Part shown: piece by piece, positions 1 through 8,334 of the stretch | Position numbering within the stretch: the stretch's first letter is position 1 | Layout: each line of letters begins with the position of its first letter | IMG/VR virus record: IMGVR_UViG_3300022689_000069 | Span: 1-24,315 of that record | Length of the DNA stretch: 24,315 nucleotides | Reading direction: 5' to 3' (one strand) | From: a virus | Translations under genes and position numbers: made by a program | The notes under the pieces: model-generated | The model's input: only the letters and a program-made list of their open reading frames with translations | The model's database searches: none | What the model was told of the DNA's origin: nothing

Positions 1-99
1 CTCCTTCCGTTTTCACTATATGGGGGTGTGTTTATATATGGCTTATATATAGGGGCCTTATATATAGGGGCCTTCTATACACCTCCCTTATCCCCGGCT
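1..99 (+). repeat. Left copy of perfect 99-bp inverted terminal repeat
   Basis: Bases 1-99 are the exact reverse complement of 24217-24315; identity stops at base 100 against 24216. The repeat holds a 15-bp tandem duplication (42-71) and alternates AT-only steps with G4 or C4 runs. The stop codon of the last leftward gene (88-90) lies inside it. The length fits a real terminal repeat, but it also equals a common odd assembly k-mer, so the true repeat could extend further out. Confidence 0.97.
42..71 (+). repeat. Two tandem 15-bp units inside the terminal repeat
   Basis: The unit CTTATATATAGGGGC occurs at 42-56 and again at 57-71, followed by a degenerate start of a third unit. The mirror copy is at 24245-24274. 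It could be a protein-binding iteron or simply a slippage duplication. Confidence 0.85.
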
Positions 100-258
100 A
101 TTTACAATTGAATAAAGTATTGATAGCTGTCTCATTATCTTCTTTCTCCTGGATTGGTATATAAGGCTTTTATTATGTTCGCATAAAGTGTCTATCTCCT
201 GAAATTGCTTCTCCTTGAATAGCATTGCTTTGTATAGTTCTTGATATGGATCAAACAT
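88..258 (-). CDS. Small hypothetical protein, 56 aa, last gene of leftward operon
   Basis: An open frame from ATG at 258 to TAA at 88-90 encodes a charged, helical-looking 56-residue protein starting MFDPYQELYK. It has no signal peptide or membrane segment. A purine-rich stretch precedes the start. Its last codons and stop fall inside the 99-bp terminal repeat, so its C-terminus is set by that repeat. I do not recognise a family. Together with the 50-residue gene upstream it forms a short pair that probably shares the promoter near 516-546. Confidence 0.5.
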   Translation of the reverse strand: MFDPYQELYKAMLFKEKQFQEIDTLCEHNKSLIYQSRRKKIMRQLSILYSIVNSRG

Positions 259-289
259 TGTTTATCTCTTTTGATTTCATTAATAAAGA

Positions 290-315
290 AATAGCAAGTC
301 TCCAGGCCTGCTATT
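290..315 (-). terminator. Weak inverted repeat between two small genes
   Basis: AATAGCA (290-296) can pair with TGCTATT (309-315). On the minus strand it is followed by a T-rich but interrupted tract. It might act as a weak terminator or processing stem between the 50-residue and 56-residue genes. Confidence 0.25.
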
Positions 316-331
316 ATTATGATGGATAGTA

Positions 332-484
332 TCATTTATTATCGTTTATGGCTTTGTGGTAGCCTAAAAAAAACATTTGTATAGCATCTCTTTTTTCAGT
401 GTCGCTCATGTACTTCCATGAACTAGGGAATACTTCACTTTTCAAATATTCCCTAATCTCTTGTTTTGTTGGAACTTCCTTCAT
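332..484 (-). CDS. Small hypothetical protein, 50 aa
   Basis: The start was chosen at ATG 484 (MKEVPTKQEIREYL), not the upstream ATG at 526, because the extra 15 residues look like untranslated leader and would overlap the promoter at 516-546. The product is charged and helical, with no membrane segment or known motif. It is the first gene of a two-gene unit downstream of the tail chaperone. Function unknown. Confidence 0.5.
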   Translation of the reverse strand: MKEVPTKQEIREYLKSEVFPSSWKYMSDTEKRDAIQMFFLGYHKAINDNK

Positions 485-515
485 GTTATTATTTGTTTTA
501 GTTTGTATGATGAGA

Positions 516-546
516 TAAAGGTAACACATTGTTTAGTTAAAGTCAA
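516..546 (-). promoter_or_regulatory. Bacteroidota-type promoter for the two end genes
   Basis: Read on the minus strand, a TTG (546-544) is followed after 20 bases by TACCTTTA (523-516), a one-mismatch fit to the Bacteroidota TTTG...TAnnTTTG promoter. It lies in the gap between the tail chaperone stop (559) and the 50-residue gene (484), so the two terminal small genes can be transcribed separately from the tail operon. Confidence 0.5.
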
Positions 547-558
547 CAAAAAGGATGT

Positions 559-849
559 TTATTTCTTTGCCTTTCTTTCTGCTTCCCTTAATTTCTGGCT
601 TTTAGTGTTGATATAAGCTTGATATCTGTGGATGTATTGCATGGTATTGACAAAATGCCAGTCCAGGTTGTAGACTTGTTCGTGCGTGTAATTATACTGC
701 TTTGCGAAGCTGTCTAAGGTGAGGAGGTCTGCAAACTGGTTAAGATGCTCGCCGCCTGCCGCTGTATAGATACGAGATGCTTCCGGGTCCTTCGGGATGC
801 TCTCAAACCTATTCGTCCAAATCTTTTGGAGCCTGACAACCTCTTCAAA
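559..849 (-). CDS. Frame -1 extension of the tail assembly chaperone (T part of a G/GT pair)
   Basis: After the T run the -1 frame is open for 96 residues to TAA at 559-561. It contains a natural-looking sequence, including GGEHLNQFADLLTLDSFAKQ, an aromatic stretch and a basic coiled tail ending REAERKAKK. It has no start codon or ribosome site of its own, so it must be reached by a -1 shift or be part of a single frame. The fused product would be 268 residues: 172 before the slip, one re-read Phe codon, then 95. It fills what would otherwise be a gap downstream of 714. Confidence 0.75.
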   Translation of the reverse strand, partial: FEEVVRLQKIWTNRFESIPKDPEASRIYTAAGGEHLNQFADLLTLDSFAKQYNYTHEQVYNLDWHFVNTMQYIHRYQAYINTKSQKLREAERKAKK

Positions 850-1364
850 AAAAAAATACCGTAAGGTAAAGCTTCATAGGCTTTCATTTGATATACCCAA
901 GGCTTAATCTCCTCAACTCTATCCCCTATAAACTTGCCATCGTAAGCAGGTTGTAAATAGATGGCTAATAGTTCCGGGATCTTGTTCACCTTTGGCATGT
1001 CAGAGGTAATTACATTTAGTGCCTGCACCTTTGCGCCAAACGCTTCTAGCTCTAGTTTTTTTGGGGGCTTTATGTACTTTCCATTTAGAGTAACCTGCTT
1101 TGGCCTTTTCAGCTTATCCCATTTCGGAGGATCAAAGACAAAGCTGAGCACCTGGAATAATGGCTCCCAAAGGTTTGTAGTAGACTGCTCCAAATCCTCG
1201 TATTTCTGGCCTGTAAAAGCGGAGAGGAGGCCGACCAAATCGGACCTTTTCCCGGACCACTTTTCTTCCATCTCTGTAATATGCTTTACTGTGACTTCGG
1301 ACCAATTCTCCGGCACTGTGGCAGTGATTGTTTTTTGTTTTAGCTTAAACTTAAATGTTATCAT
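714..1364 (-). CDS. Tail assembly chaperone candidate, zero-frame product
   Basis: The start ATG overlaps the tape measure stop as ATGA (1361-1364), so translation is coupled. Residues 1-172 form a consistent protein whose beginning (MITFKFKLKQKT) and layout resemble tail assembly chaperones of Bacteroidota phages. In the zero frame the protein then runs through a run of ten T (856-847) into about 44 basic, low-complexity residues and stops at 714-716. That tail looks like an out-of-frame read. The -1 frame continues with a convincing protein sequence to 559. This matches the lambda G/GT pattern of a short and a long product. A homopolymer miscall of an intact 268-residue gene would look the same. 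In most siphoviruses this gene precedes the tape measure gene; here it follows it. Confidence 0.7.
   Translation of the reverse strand: MITFKFKLKQKTITATVPENWSEVTVKHITEMEEKWSGKRSDLVGLLSAFTGQKYEDLEQSTTNLWEPLFQVLSFVFDPPKWDKLKRPKQVTLNGKYIKPPKKLELEAFGAKVQALNVITSDMPKVNKIPELLAIYLQPAYDGKFIGDRVEEIKPWVYQMKAYEALPYGIFFLKRLSGSKRFGRIGLRASRRTRKHLVSIQRQAASILTSLQTSSP
816..830 (-). other. Small hairpin downstream of the slippery run
   Basis: TCCAAA and TTTGGA form a perfect six-pair stem with a three-base loop. It lies 16 bases after the T run in the direction of translation, longer than the usual 5-9 base spacer, so its role as a frameshift stimulator is uncertain. Confidence 0.4.
847..856 (-). other. T10 slippery run, candidate -1 ribosomal frameshift site
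   Basis: On the minus strand the sequence is GGTA followed by ten T and then GAAGAG. TTTTTTT is a known functional -1 slippery heptamer. The zero frame reads ATT TTT TTT TTG; slipping back one base gives TTT GAA GAG and enters the long open frame. Sixteen bases further on is a hairpin of six pairs (816-830). One missing T in the assembly would equally explain the break. Confidence 0.65.
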
Positions 1365-2971
1365 AGATTGGCTTTATCTTCAATAGCCATTACTTTTGTC
1401 ATTTCTGTCCTAAGATCCGGGATAGGTAGAACTATTCTTTCCTGGCTAAGTGCTTGCTGAAGTTGTGAAAGCTGCTGTTCCGTGCTTGTCTGCGTTGGCA
1501 CTACTCCACCATCAGCAAACTTCAGACCTCCACCAAGCTCATTTAAGTAGCTGGCAATTTCCTTCACTCCTGGTATGTCCATTGACCTCTTATTGATAAT
1601 GGCCTCGCCCCCTTCAGCTTCAATGATAACACCTCCCTGACTATGGGAAGGTCCTTTAATTATTCCACCATCCTCAAAGATTCCCGAAATGAGGCTACCA
1701 ACTAAGCCAACACCCTGACCAATGCCGGGAATAAATCCTAATATTTTGGTTACTGTCTGAAGAACTGACTTAAATATATCCTTTCCTTTAACCTTACCCG
1801 TGAAAATGTCAAGCAATCCCTTTGCAGCATCGGAAGCTATATTGTATCCATCTGCCAGCCCTTTGGTTGTTTCTATTGCCTCCTTGTTTTTATTTATAGC
1901 AGCATCCCCCGCCTTTACTTCTATCTCAGCAAGCTGTGTCGAAAACTCCAGTTCCTTTCTTTTTAAATCAACTAATTCCGTGCCTTGCTCTATTTCTTTA
2001 TCTGCCTGCCTCCTTAATTGATTTAAAATCCTTTCAAGTCCCCTTGCAGTGTCCTGCCTTCTGGTCTGAACGTTTATCAATTCTGCCTGGGCTTGCGCCT
2101 CCTCATCTAAAGCCTGTTTGTTTGATTTGGCAAGCTTGTTTGATTCCTCAATAATGAATAAGCGGTTTGCCGCTATCTTTTCCTCTTTGGCTGCTAATTC
2201 ATCAAGGAGGTCTATTGCTTGCTGTTGAAATTCTGCCCTTTGTGTGGCTGTAAACTCCTCTTCCTGCCTGGCTTTCCTTCTTAAAGTTGATATTTGTAAT
2301 TCCCTTTTTGCCCTTTCAACTAAAAATTGCCTTTCAAGTCTGTCTGTTTCAGCCTCCAGGTCTGCTAATTCCTTGCTTACTTTTATATCCTCCTCTACCT
2401 CCTCAACAAAGCCCTTCACTGCTTCTTTCGCATTATTGAAAGCTTTAACGGTGTTTCCTACAGGGTCCTGAAAAAACTCTTTCACATTATCCCAGGCGTT
2501 TTTCAACGTGTCAAGGGGATTAATTAAGAAGTTTTGTATTGCTTCACCCACATCCCCGAAGATGTCTAGAAGGTTTTGCCATACACTATCCGCAACTCTA
2601 AGTACTTTATTTAGCCTGTTCTGACCCTCTTCAGTACGCTTGAATGATTGTATTAAAGATCCAATTAAAACAACTATTGCGCCGATCCCTGTCGCCGCTA
2701 AAGCAATTTTGAAAGTTCTTAAAGCTTTGGCGCTGGACAAAATACCTTTAGTTGTACTCAAAAGACCTCCGGTCATTTTATCAAGCTGTGCGGTTAATCC
2801 AGAGGTAGCCTTCCCGGTGTCCTCGGTTACCTTTTTGTAATCCTTCTGTTCATCTTTGGCCTCCTTTGTTTCCTTTTGATTTTCATCTAGGGATTTGTTG
2901 AGTTTGTCTATTGACTTAGTGGCCTGATCACCTTCAACAACAATCTCAATGGTTCTTGTCTTATCTGCCAT
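1361..2971 (-). CDS. Tail tape measure protein, 536 aa
   Basis: Sets tail length and helps DNA delivery in siphoviruses. Visible features are a charged N-terminal coiled region (about 15-50), one strongly hydrophobic segment (about 88-108), and long coiled-coil stretches rich in Glu, Gln, Lys and Arg (about 190-360). A Gly-rich C-terminal part follows, with GGIIKGPSHSQGGV and EGGEAIIN, typical of the C-terminus of tape measure proteins. Its start overlaps the upstream stop by one base (TAATG), and its stop overlaps the chaperone start. The short length implies a short tail, of the order of 80 nm if about 0.15 nm per residue holds. No peptidoglycan hydrolase domain is visible in it. Confidence 0.85.
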   Translation of the reverse strand: MADKTRTIEIVVEGDQATKSIDKLNKSLDENQKETKEAKDEQKDYKKVTEDTGKATSGLTAQLDKMTGGLLSTTKGILSSAKALRTFKIALAATGIGAIVVLIGSLIQSFKRTEEGQNRLNKVLRVADSVWQNLLDIFGDVGEAIQNFLINPLDTLKNAWDNVKEFFQDPVGNTVKAFNNAKEAVKGFVEEVEEDIKVSKELADLEAETDRLERQFLVERAKRELQISTLRRKARQEEEFTATQRAEFQQQAIDLLDELAAKEEKIAANRLFIIEESNKLAKSNKQALDEEAQAQAELINVQTRRQDTARGLERILNQLRRQADKEIEQGTELVDLKRKELEFSTQLAEIEVKAGDAAINKNKEAIETTKGLADGYNIASDAAKGLLDIFTGKVKGKDIFKSVLQTVTKILGFIPGIGQGVGLVGSLISGIFEDGGIIKGPSHSQGGVIIEAEGGEAIINKRSMDIPGVKEIASYLNELGGGLKFADGGVVPTQTSTEQQLSQLQQALSQERIVLPIPDLRTEMTKVMAIEDKANL

Positions 2972-5070
2972 TATATCTTATTTAATCTGATTAATTCCAC
3001 TAAGCAAGGTTTATTGACTTTCCACTGCTCAATTTTATTTATGTAATATAAGCCGTTCAAGCGCTGGCTAAATACGGGCTTTGTCATATCAATTTGATAG
3101 ATTTCAAGTGCGCTAAACTCCGCCCAAACACGTATGATCTTAGGTGTTTTCAAAGCATCAAAAAGGCTTGAATAATAGCTGTTGTAAATGCTTTCCATTG
3201 TCAGATTCACAAACTCAGCTTCGAACATAGTTGAGGAGGTTGGGCTACTATCCGGGAATCCATTTACATTAATGTCACAGCCTGACGTGTTAGATTGATT
3301 TATTTTTACCAACCTGTCTTTAATGTTATTTTGTGTAAATTTCACAATATAGCAAGGTCCATTGCTTACGGTAGTGCCGGAATAGCTAAAATAAAAAGTG
3401 CCTGCAACTTCGCTTGTCTTTGTGCTGATCCTGGCTATAGTAGTACCTGTTATTATGTAGTCGCCGGGATCGAATTTCGCTGCCTCACCAAAGGTAAATG
3501 AAGCGGATCCATTGCTTACACTAAAATTATCTTCAGTGCTTACATCAAGGCCGTATGCAGGTATTTGCACCCGATCCGGGTTTTGATCCGCTGTAAGGTC
3601 GTCAAGTATAAGGGACCTTTCAGAAGCGCTAAAAGGAAACGAAAGAACATTGCCAACGGGAGGCGCTGTTAAATCTCCATCTATCTCAATTTCATAGTCA
3701 GGATCAAATTGTAAATTATCTTCATTGTCATATACAAGCTTTGATCTTTGAAAATAGAGATTTCTTTCAATTACTTCCTTGACCTCAATAATGTTCTGAT
3801 CTATGTTCTGAGGTGTATCTGCCAGTAGGCTATTTATTGTCTTAAAAGAAATAGTTGTATTTGTCTTTGAGGGATAGGATAAGGCACAAAAATACTTCAG
3901 GAAGAAAAGAAAAAATTCCCTCTGGCTGATGTTTGGCAAGTATTTATTGACCTTTATTGTGCCTATGCTTGTAGTAATCTCCTCAGCTTTTACGGTAGTA
4001 TTGCTGTCGACTGTTAATGAGCCGAACTCATTATCATCATTCTCCTCTGGCGTGCTTACCCAAAATTCTACATAGTCAACACTTGATAAGAAGCCTTCAT
4101 AACTGAAGGTCCCTGTAACCGTTCCAACGCTGTCAAATTGTGCCTGGTCTAATACAGTGCCTGCCGCATTTTTCCTTATCTCTATCAAGCAAGGTACTTT
4201 TATAATGTCAAGTTCATAATTGAAGTCTATGCGGTAGTTGGCCCCAAAGTCAAATTCGATCCTATCGTTAGCATTATCAAATAAATTATTAGCGTCACTT
4301 ATTGCAGTCTCAAAAGGTATCTTCTGTTCTGATCCATCAGTATTACCATCATGAGAAAAATCTGAAGTTTTGCCTATCTCACATATAATAGGATTGTTTT
4401 GATCTATTCCTACCGTATCATAAACAGGGCAGTATATAGCCAATTCATCATAGTCATCCAATGAAGAAAGTCCACTACCATCATACACAAAGCCGGCCTG
4501 TTCAACAATTTCCTGAAATAGGGTTTTAGCATAGAAGAAAAAGCCGCAAGCTTTAATGTCTATGTTATCAATGAGCTGCTTTCTGTTTCCAAAAGGGATT
4601 TCTAACACTTCTTGCTGGTTAAATCCGAGGTGCTTTGCATACACAACGCCACTGGTATCGCTGACCTTCCCTGCTATTGTTGTCTTATCAAAATCATAAT
4701 CATATGCAGATAGATCAAGGTTTCTTATTGATTCGTTAGGAATGGAATTAAACAAGCTGAAGTTTTCAAAATAGATAACTATTTCAATAGCCTGACTATT
4801 CCAGGTCAATACATTAATATTGCCATTTGGAATCAAATTAATGTTTCCAATCAAGACGGAGCATGATATGAAAGTATTAGAGGCTTTTACATTGCTTTCC
4901 ATGCTTAAAAGCTCCCTGTTGTGATAAGTGTACGGCACTGAAAAAGTCCTACTATAATCGGAGGCCCTTCTATTAAAATTGAATAAGTCAAAAAGTTGTT
5001 TGGTTACAAAAAAGTTTTCTTCTGTTCCAGGGAAAAGATCCAATCCAACGCCGTTAATTATAATGTCCAT
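2971..5070 (-). CDS. Large tail protein (distal tail / tail tip candidate), 699 aa
   Basis: The largest protein of the leftward block, encoded directly before the tape measure gene. It is beta-rich with few charged helices. It starts MDIIINGVGLDLFPGTEENF and has an early FNRRASDYSRTFSVPYT region like the N-terminal domain of proteins I associate with tail tips of Bacteroidota phages. There is no signal peptide or coiled coil. Start and stop each overlap a neighbour by one base, so it belongs to the tail assembly operon. A role in the tail tip or baseplate hub is inferred from position and composition; no catalytic motif was recognised. Confidence 0.55.
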   Translation of the reverse strand: MDIIINGVGLDLFPGTEENFFVTKQLFDLFNFNRRASDYSRTFSVPYTYHNRELLSMESNVKASNTFISCSVLIGNINLIPNGNINVLTWNSQAIEIVIYFENFSLFNSIPNESIRNLDLSAYDYDFDKTTIAGKVSDTSGVVYAKHLGFNQQEVLEIPFGNRKQLIDNIDIKACGFFFYAKTLFQEIVEQAGFVYDGSGLSSLDDYDELAIYCPVYDTVGIDQNNPIICEIGKTSDFSHDGNTDGSEQKIPFETAISDANNLFDNANDRIEFDFGANYRIDFNYELDIIKVPCLIEIRKNAAGTVLDQAQFDSVGTVTGTFSYEGFLSSVDYVEFWVSTPEENDDNEFGSLTVDSNTTVKAEEITTSIGTIKVNKYLPNISQREFFLFFLKYFCALSYPSKTNTTISFKTINSLLADTPQNIDQNIIEVKEVIERNLYFQRSKLVYDNEDNLQFDPDYEIEIDGDLTAPPVGNVLSFPFSASERSLILDDLTADQNPDRVQIPAYGLDVSTEDNFSVSNGSASFTFGEAAKFDPGDYIITGTTIARISTKTSEVAGTFYFSYSGTTVSNGPCYIVKFTQNNIKDRLVKINQSNTSGCDINVNGFPDSSPTSSTMFEAEFVNLTMESIYNSYYSSLFDALKTPKIIRVWAEFSALEIYQIDMTKPVFSQRLNGLYYINKIEQWKVNKPCLVELIRLNKI

Positions 5071-6212
5071 CAGTATTGCTTTGCATTATAAAAATCAAAG
5101 TTTTTTGGAAACTCTATATTGATAGTGAACTCAAAACCTTGCTTTCCTGAAGTGTATGAAGTTGTGAAGTTGTCAACCGCAATCACACCTACCGCACTGC
5201 CTTTATCCTTTTCTAGCCATACCTGGAGGTTTGAAGCTCTTTTGATATAGTGGAGGCTTTGCAATTCATTTTGATTTAACTGAAAAGCCTTCAATACCAT
5301 CCTTTGGTAATTATCCCCAACGCCCCGGCCTTTGGTCCTGTCTATGCTATCAATGTAATCATCAACATATACGCTGTATGGTGTCCCAGGCTCCGTTGTT
5401 TCTATTACCGACTGCTCAATGTCAAATAGCCACTGCTCCAAGCCTCCAAACTGACCCAACCAGGATAGCATAATAGGCTGCTTACATTCTGGCCTTAGCA
5501 AAAACTCCTTTGTTTCTGATAGGTCGTTGGTATCCTCAATTTTGAAGTTTGTGTAGTATGCCCCAGCGTCAGCGGGATAGGTAAGCGAATAGTTTTTAAT
5601 TGTGTTTGATGATGGCAGCAACAAAGTTGGATTTGTGGTGCTTAAAACGGATCTATTAACATCCAAAACGTTTATCTCAGCGCTTACGCTTGTAGGGCTG
5701 TTCTGATTGTAGATGCTAAAAAACGTGGTCCACTTATCCCATATAGAAAGCTGGTCGAAGTTAGTCATATACTTCCCAAGCTCAGAAGCATTAAGCCCTG
5801 CGGCCACTGTGTCTTTCAAAGCAAATTGCCACATATTAGCACCCCTACTATCTAGTAGCTGTTTTTCTGCCAGTATAGCTAAGTATGTCACTGTGGTGCT
5901 TCCTGCATCGCTGCCGCCTTCCCAGGTGCTTGAATATGCTAAAGTAAATTGTAAGCTTGAAAGGTTGTTTCTTGAGAGGTAGCTTCTGAACAAATCCCCC
6001 AGCTCTACAACCATTACACCGTTACTGTCCGGGAAATAATAAAGCTCTAAGTCGTCAAGCTCCGCAATTACAACGGTAAGCATGTAGTTATCCTTCCCGG
6101 TCATCACACTTTCGGTAAATTCAAACCTGATCTGTGAGGTTGCTATCGCATCACAATTAAAGGGAGGGCTTCCGCCTGTCTCCCTGGGGTTACCTGTCAA
6201 ACTAAGAGCCAC
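5070..6212 (-). CDS. Tail-associated structural protein, 380 aa
   Basis: It starts at GTG 6212, inside the end of the tail terminator candidate gene, which gives an 11-base overlap; no ATG is available near the start. The protein is beta-rich, with NCDAIATSQIRFEF near the N-terminus and aromatic-rich strands throughout. Its place between the tail terminator candidate and the large tail-tip protein suggests a distal tail or adaptor role. I do not recognise a named family. Confidence 0.5.
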   Translation of the reverse strand: MALSLTGNPRETGGSPPFNCDAIATSQIRFEFTESVMTGKDNYMLTVVIAELDDLELYYFPDSNGVMVVELGDLFRSYLSRNNLSSLQFTLAYSSTWEGGSDAGSTTVTYLAILAEKQLLDSRGANMWQFALKDTVAAGLNASELGKYMTNFDQLSIWDKWTTFFSIYNQNSPTSVSAEINVLDVNRSVLSTTNPTLLLPSSNTIKNYSLTYPADAGAYYTNFKIEDTNDLSETKEFLLRPECKQPIMLSWLGQFGGLEQWLFDIEQSVIETTEPGTPYSVYVDDYIDSIDRTKGRGVGDNYQRMVLKAFQLNQNELQSLHYIKRASNLQVWLEKDKGSAVGVIAVDNFTTSYTSGKQGFEFTINIEFPKNFDFYNAKQY

Positions 6213-6672
6213 AATAGTAATTATTACGTGAAACTGGAAAATCGCACTGAAAGTCTACACCCGAAAGGACGGCATCAAAGCGTTTGGTTGCTGCAAGCCT
6301 GTTCAGTGTATATTCATCGATTGGCGCAACGTCATTGATAACACTGCTTTGCATCATCTTATCAAAAAATTCATCTGCTTTGCTTTCTGCCTGATCTACA
6401 AGGGTGTCAATTGTTGTCTGCTTGTCGTCAAATTCAGTATTTTTATACAGGAATAAAATGTTTGTGGGTATGACTTTGTAAACATAGTTTCCCGCAAGGC
6501 TTTTATTACCTATACTTTCGCCTCTGTCGTAGTGAATAACTATACAGTTAGTCGAGCAGTCTATTTTGTTCAATTGCATATTAGCCTCATATGAGGAGGC
6601 CCGTAAAAATGTGCAATCTGAAATGGTGGCCACTACGGCGGCAATCTCATCATTTAAGCTTTTAAAACTCAT
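6202..6672 (-). CDS. Tail terminator / completion protein candidate, 156 aa
   Basis: Mixed alpha/beta protein with an N-terminal helix (MSFKSLNDEIAAVVATI) and an anionic middle region. Its size and position directly after a gp10-like gene match the tail terminator (lambda gpU-like) slot in siphovirus gene orders. ATGA overlap with the upstream gene (6669-6672). The assignment rests on gene order and length more than on motifs. Confidence 0.45.
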   Translation of the reverse strand: MSFKSLNDEIAAVVATISDCTFLRASSYEANMQLNKIDCSTNCIVIHYDRGESIGNKSLAGNYVYKVIPTNILFLYKNTEFDDKQTTIDTLVDQAESKADEFFDKMMQSSVINDVAPIDEYTLNRLAATKRFDAVLSGVDFQCDFPVSRNNYYCGS

Positions 6673-7142
6673 ACCTTAATGTCTTCTAGTATCCTGTCTG
6701 CCAGTTCATCACCCCTGTAATCTAATCTATTATCTATAATTTTATCAATATCAATGGGTTCCCTTTTGCCCTGGTAAATATCAGTCCCTTTCTCTGCAAT
6801 TTTTCTGCTTATTAAATAGGCTGTTCTCTTGTAATTAGTTTCTGATTTGGAAGTGAAGCGTCCTAACGCATCCCTTAACTGTAGGCCCTTGTCTTTTATC
6901 CATTGTATTATTACATCTTGCGGAGGGTATTTTCCTGGAGGTCTTCCCGGCCTTCTGCCTCTAAATAAGCCTATCCATTGGGAGTAATAAGGGATTGATA
7001 AAAAGAACTTTCTCGGCCTCCTACCTATTCTCATATTGCGCTCAAAGTTCCCAGAAGCCTTCAAGCCTTTTTGCTCGTATTCATCTATAATGTCCTGCCT
7101 TATGTCTTCGAGGATCAACACTATAGATTGGTAAACTTTCAT
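6669..7142 (-). CDS. HK97 gp10-like neck / tail completion protein, 157 aa
   Basis: Basic protein with an N-terminal helix, a Pro/Arg/Gly-rich centre (RGRRPGRPPGKYPP), then PQDVIIQWIKDKGL, and a C-terminal YLISRKIAEKGTD stretch. The pairing of WI..KGL with AY.I...I...GT is what I associate with gp10-like neck proteins of Bacteroidota phages. It follows the large terminase with a 22-base gap and is translationally coupled to the next gene. Confidence 0.55.
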   Translation of the reverse strand: MKVYQSIVLILEDIRQDIIDEYEQKGLKASGNFERNMRIGRRPRKFFLSIPYYSQWIGLFRGRRPGRPPGKYPPQDVIIQWIKDKGLQLRDALGRFTSKSETNYKRTAYLISRKIAEKGTDIYQGKREPIDIDKIIDNRLDYRGDELADRILEDIKV

Positions 7143-7164
7143 ATTATAAATGTAAAAAAGAAAA

Positions 7165-8334
7165 CTATAAAAAACTAAACTTTGCTTTTGTCATGTCTGA
7201 AAGCGCATACCGGGCAGCATCAATAGCGTGATTATAAACATCAATAGGCTTTTTATCTATTAATTTATCTTCCTTATCTTTTTGCCATTTGTATGTACGT
7301 AATTCCTTAATCAAATTAATGCTGCTTTTGGTAACGTATAAATTATATGACTTCATGTTAATGATTCCTTTAATCAAACTATCAGGTCCCTTCTTTGCGC
7401 CCTTAACTCTTACCCCTCTGTTTCTTAGCTCCTGTATTTGCAGGGGGCTGGCGCTATCGGCAATAGCCTTCGTACCGTGAATGCGTTCATGGCAGATATC
7501 CGCAAGGATGTTTGATGTAATTTCAGGAGCATACAAATGCTCATGCAAATAAAGGTCAGTTCCTTTTTTCCTTATCTCTATTAGAGTTGTAGGATCTACC
7601 CAACCAAAGTCAATACCAAACCTGGAAGCTTCATAGTCAATGGGTAGGCTGTCAATCAATTTAAAGTCTTTAAATATTAGGCCGCTTAACTCCGCCCAGT
7701 TTCCTTTCAGATAAATGTTTCTCAAGTCCATATCTTTAATTTTTAAAATTTCCTTCAATTGTGCTTCGCTTAAAAATGGGTTATCGTGAACAGTGCTTAT
7801 GTCCAGGCTTACATCTTTATCTTTTATCATCCGTTCCTCTTCTATCTTTTCCTTTATCCAGCTTTGAGGGTCGTTTGGGTTGTAATCCAGAAAACAAAAG
7901 TGAGAGCATCTGAAAATTAGTTGATTAAAAACCTTTTCGGGTACTGCTGTGGCTTCGTTTATCCAGAAGATACTATTTTGAGGACCATGTATTTTACTTT
8001 CATCATCAGCGCTAAAAAAGGATATTGTCCTGTTCTGCCTTTTAAATTCGTGAGTAGTTTTCACGTGGTTCACGTAAGGCATAAAGCCCTCATGGCTTAG
8101 TATCATTTCAAAGTCCTTTAATACAGTTCGGCGGAGGGCTGGGAATGATTCCCTTAATACAAAAAAGTCCCCCCTTGGTAAATTGATATTACCTATCTTA
8201 CCATACATAAGCCAACGTACTGCCATTTGAGTCAGGGAGAAACTTTTAGTTGATCGAGTGCCTCCCCTCAAACAGTTGACACGTTTGATGTTATTCACAA
8301 CGTCACGATAGACGCGTGTGGTCTTATACTTCAT
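7165..8334 (-). CDS. terL: Terminase large subunit, 389 aa
   Basis: The packaging motor ATPase and headful or cos nuclease that translocates phage DNA into the procapsid. The N-terminal ATPase part has a divergent Walker A, GGTRSTKS (24-31, with K30 and S31), and Walker B SIFWINEAT (121-129, with E127). The C-terminal RNase H-like nuclease has GIDFGW (D242), ADSASP (D293) and AIDAARYAL (D372), the three acidic positions expected. The length fits the compact terminase class (Terminase_3/PBSX-like). Its start overlaps the previous small gene by 11 bases. It is on the opposite strand from the portal and capsid genes, which is unusual. Confidence 0.95.
   Translation of the reverse strand: MKYKTTRVYRDVVNNIKRVNCLRGGTRSTKSFSLTQMAVRWLMYGKIGNINLPRGDFFVLRESFPALRRTVLKDFEMILSHEGFMPYVNHVKTTHEFKRQNRTISFFSADDESKIHGPQNSIFWINEATAVPEKVFNQLIFRCSHFCFLDYNPNDPQSWIKEKIEEERMIKDKDVSLDISTVHDNPFLSEAQLKEILKIKDMDLRNIYLKGNWAELSGLIFKDFKLIDSLPIDYEASRFGIDFGWVDPTTLIEIRKKGTDLYLHEHLYAPEITSNILADICHERIHGTKAIADSASPLQIQELRNRGVRVKGAKKGPDSLIKGIINMKSYNLYVTKSSINLIKELRTYKWQKDKEDKLIDKKPIDVYNHAIDAARYALSDMTKAKFSFL

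Noticed and set aside
1-99. Terminal repeat as an intrinsic bidirectional terminator for the two converging operons
   Set aside because: No clean GC stem followed by a T tract can be drawn in it, and 99 bp of exact identity is far more than a terminator needs.
961-1386. Long plus-strand open frame opposite the tail chaperone
   Set aside because: It lies wholly antisense to a well-supported protein, has a low-complexity Phe/Ser-rich sequence and no initiation context.
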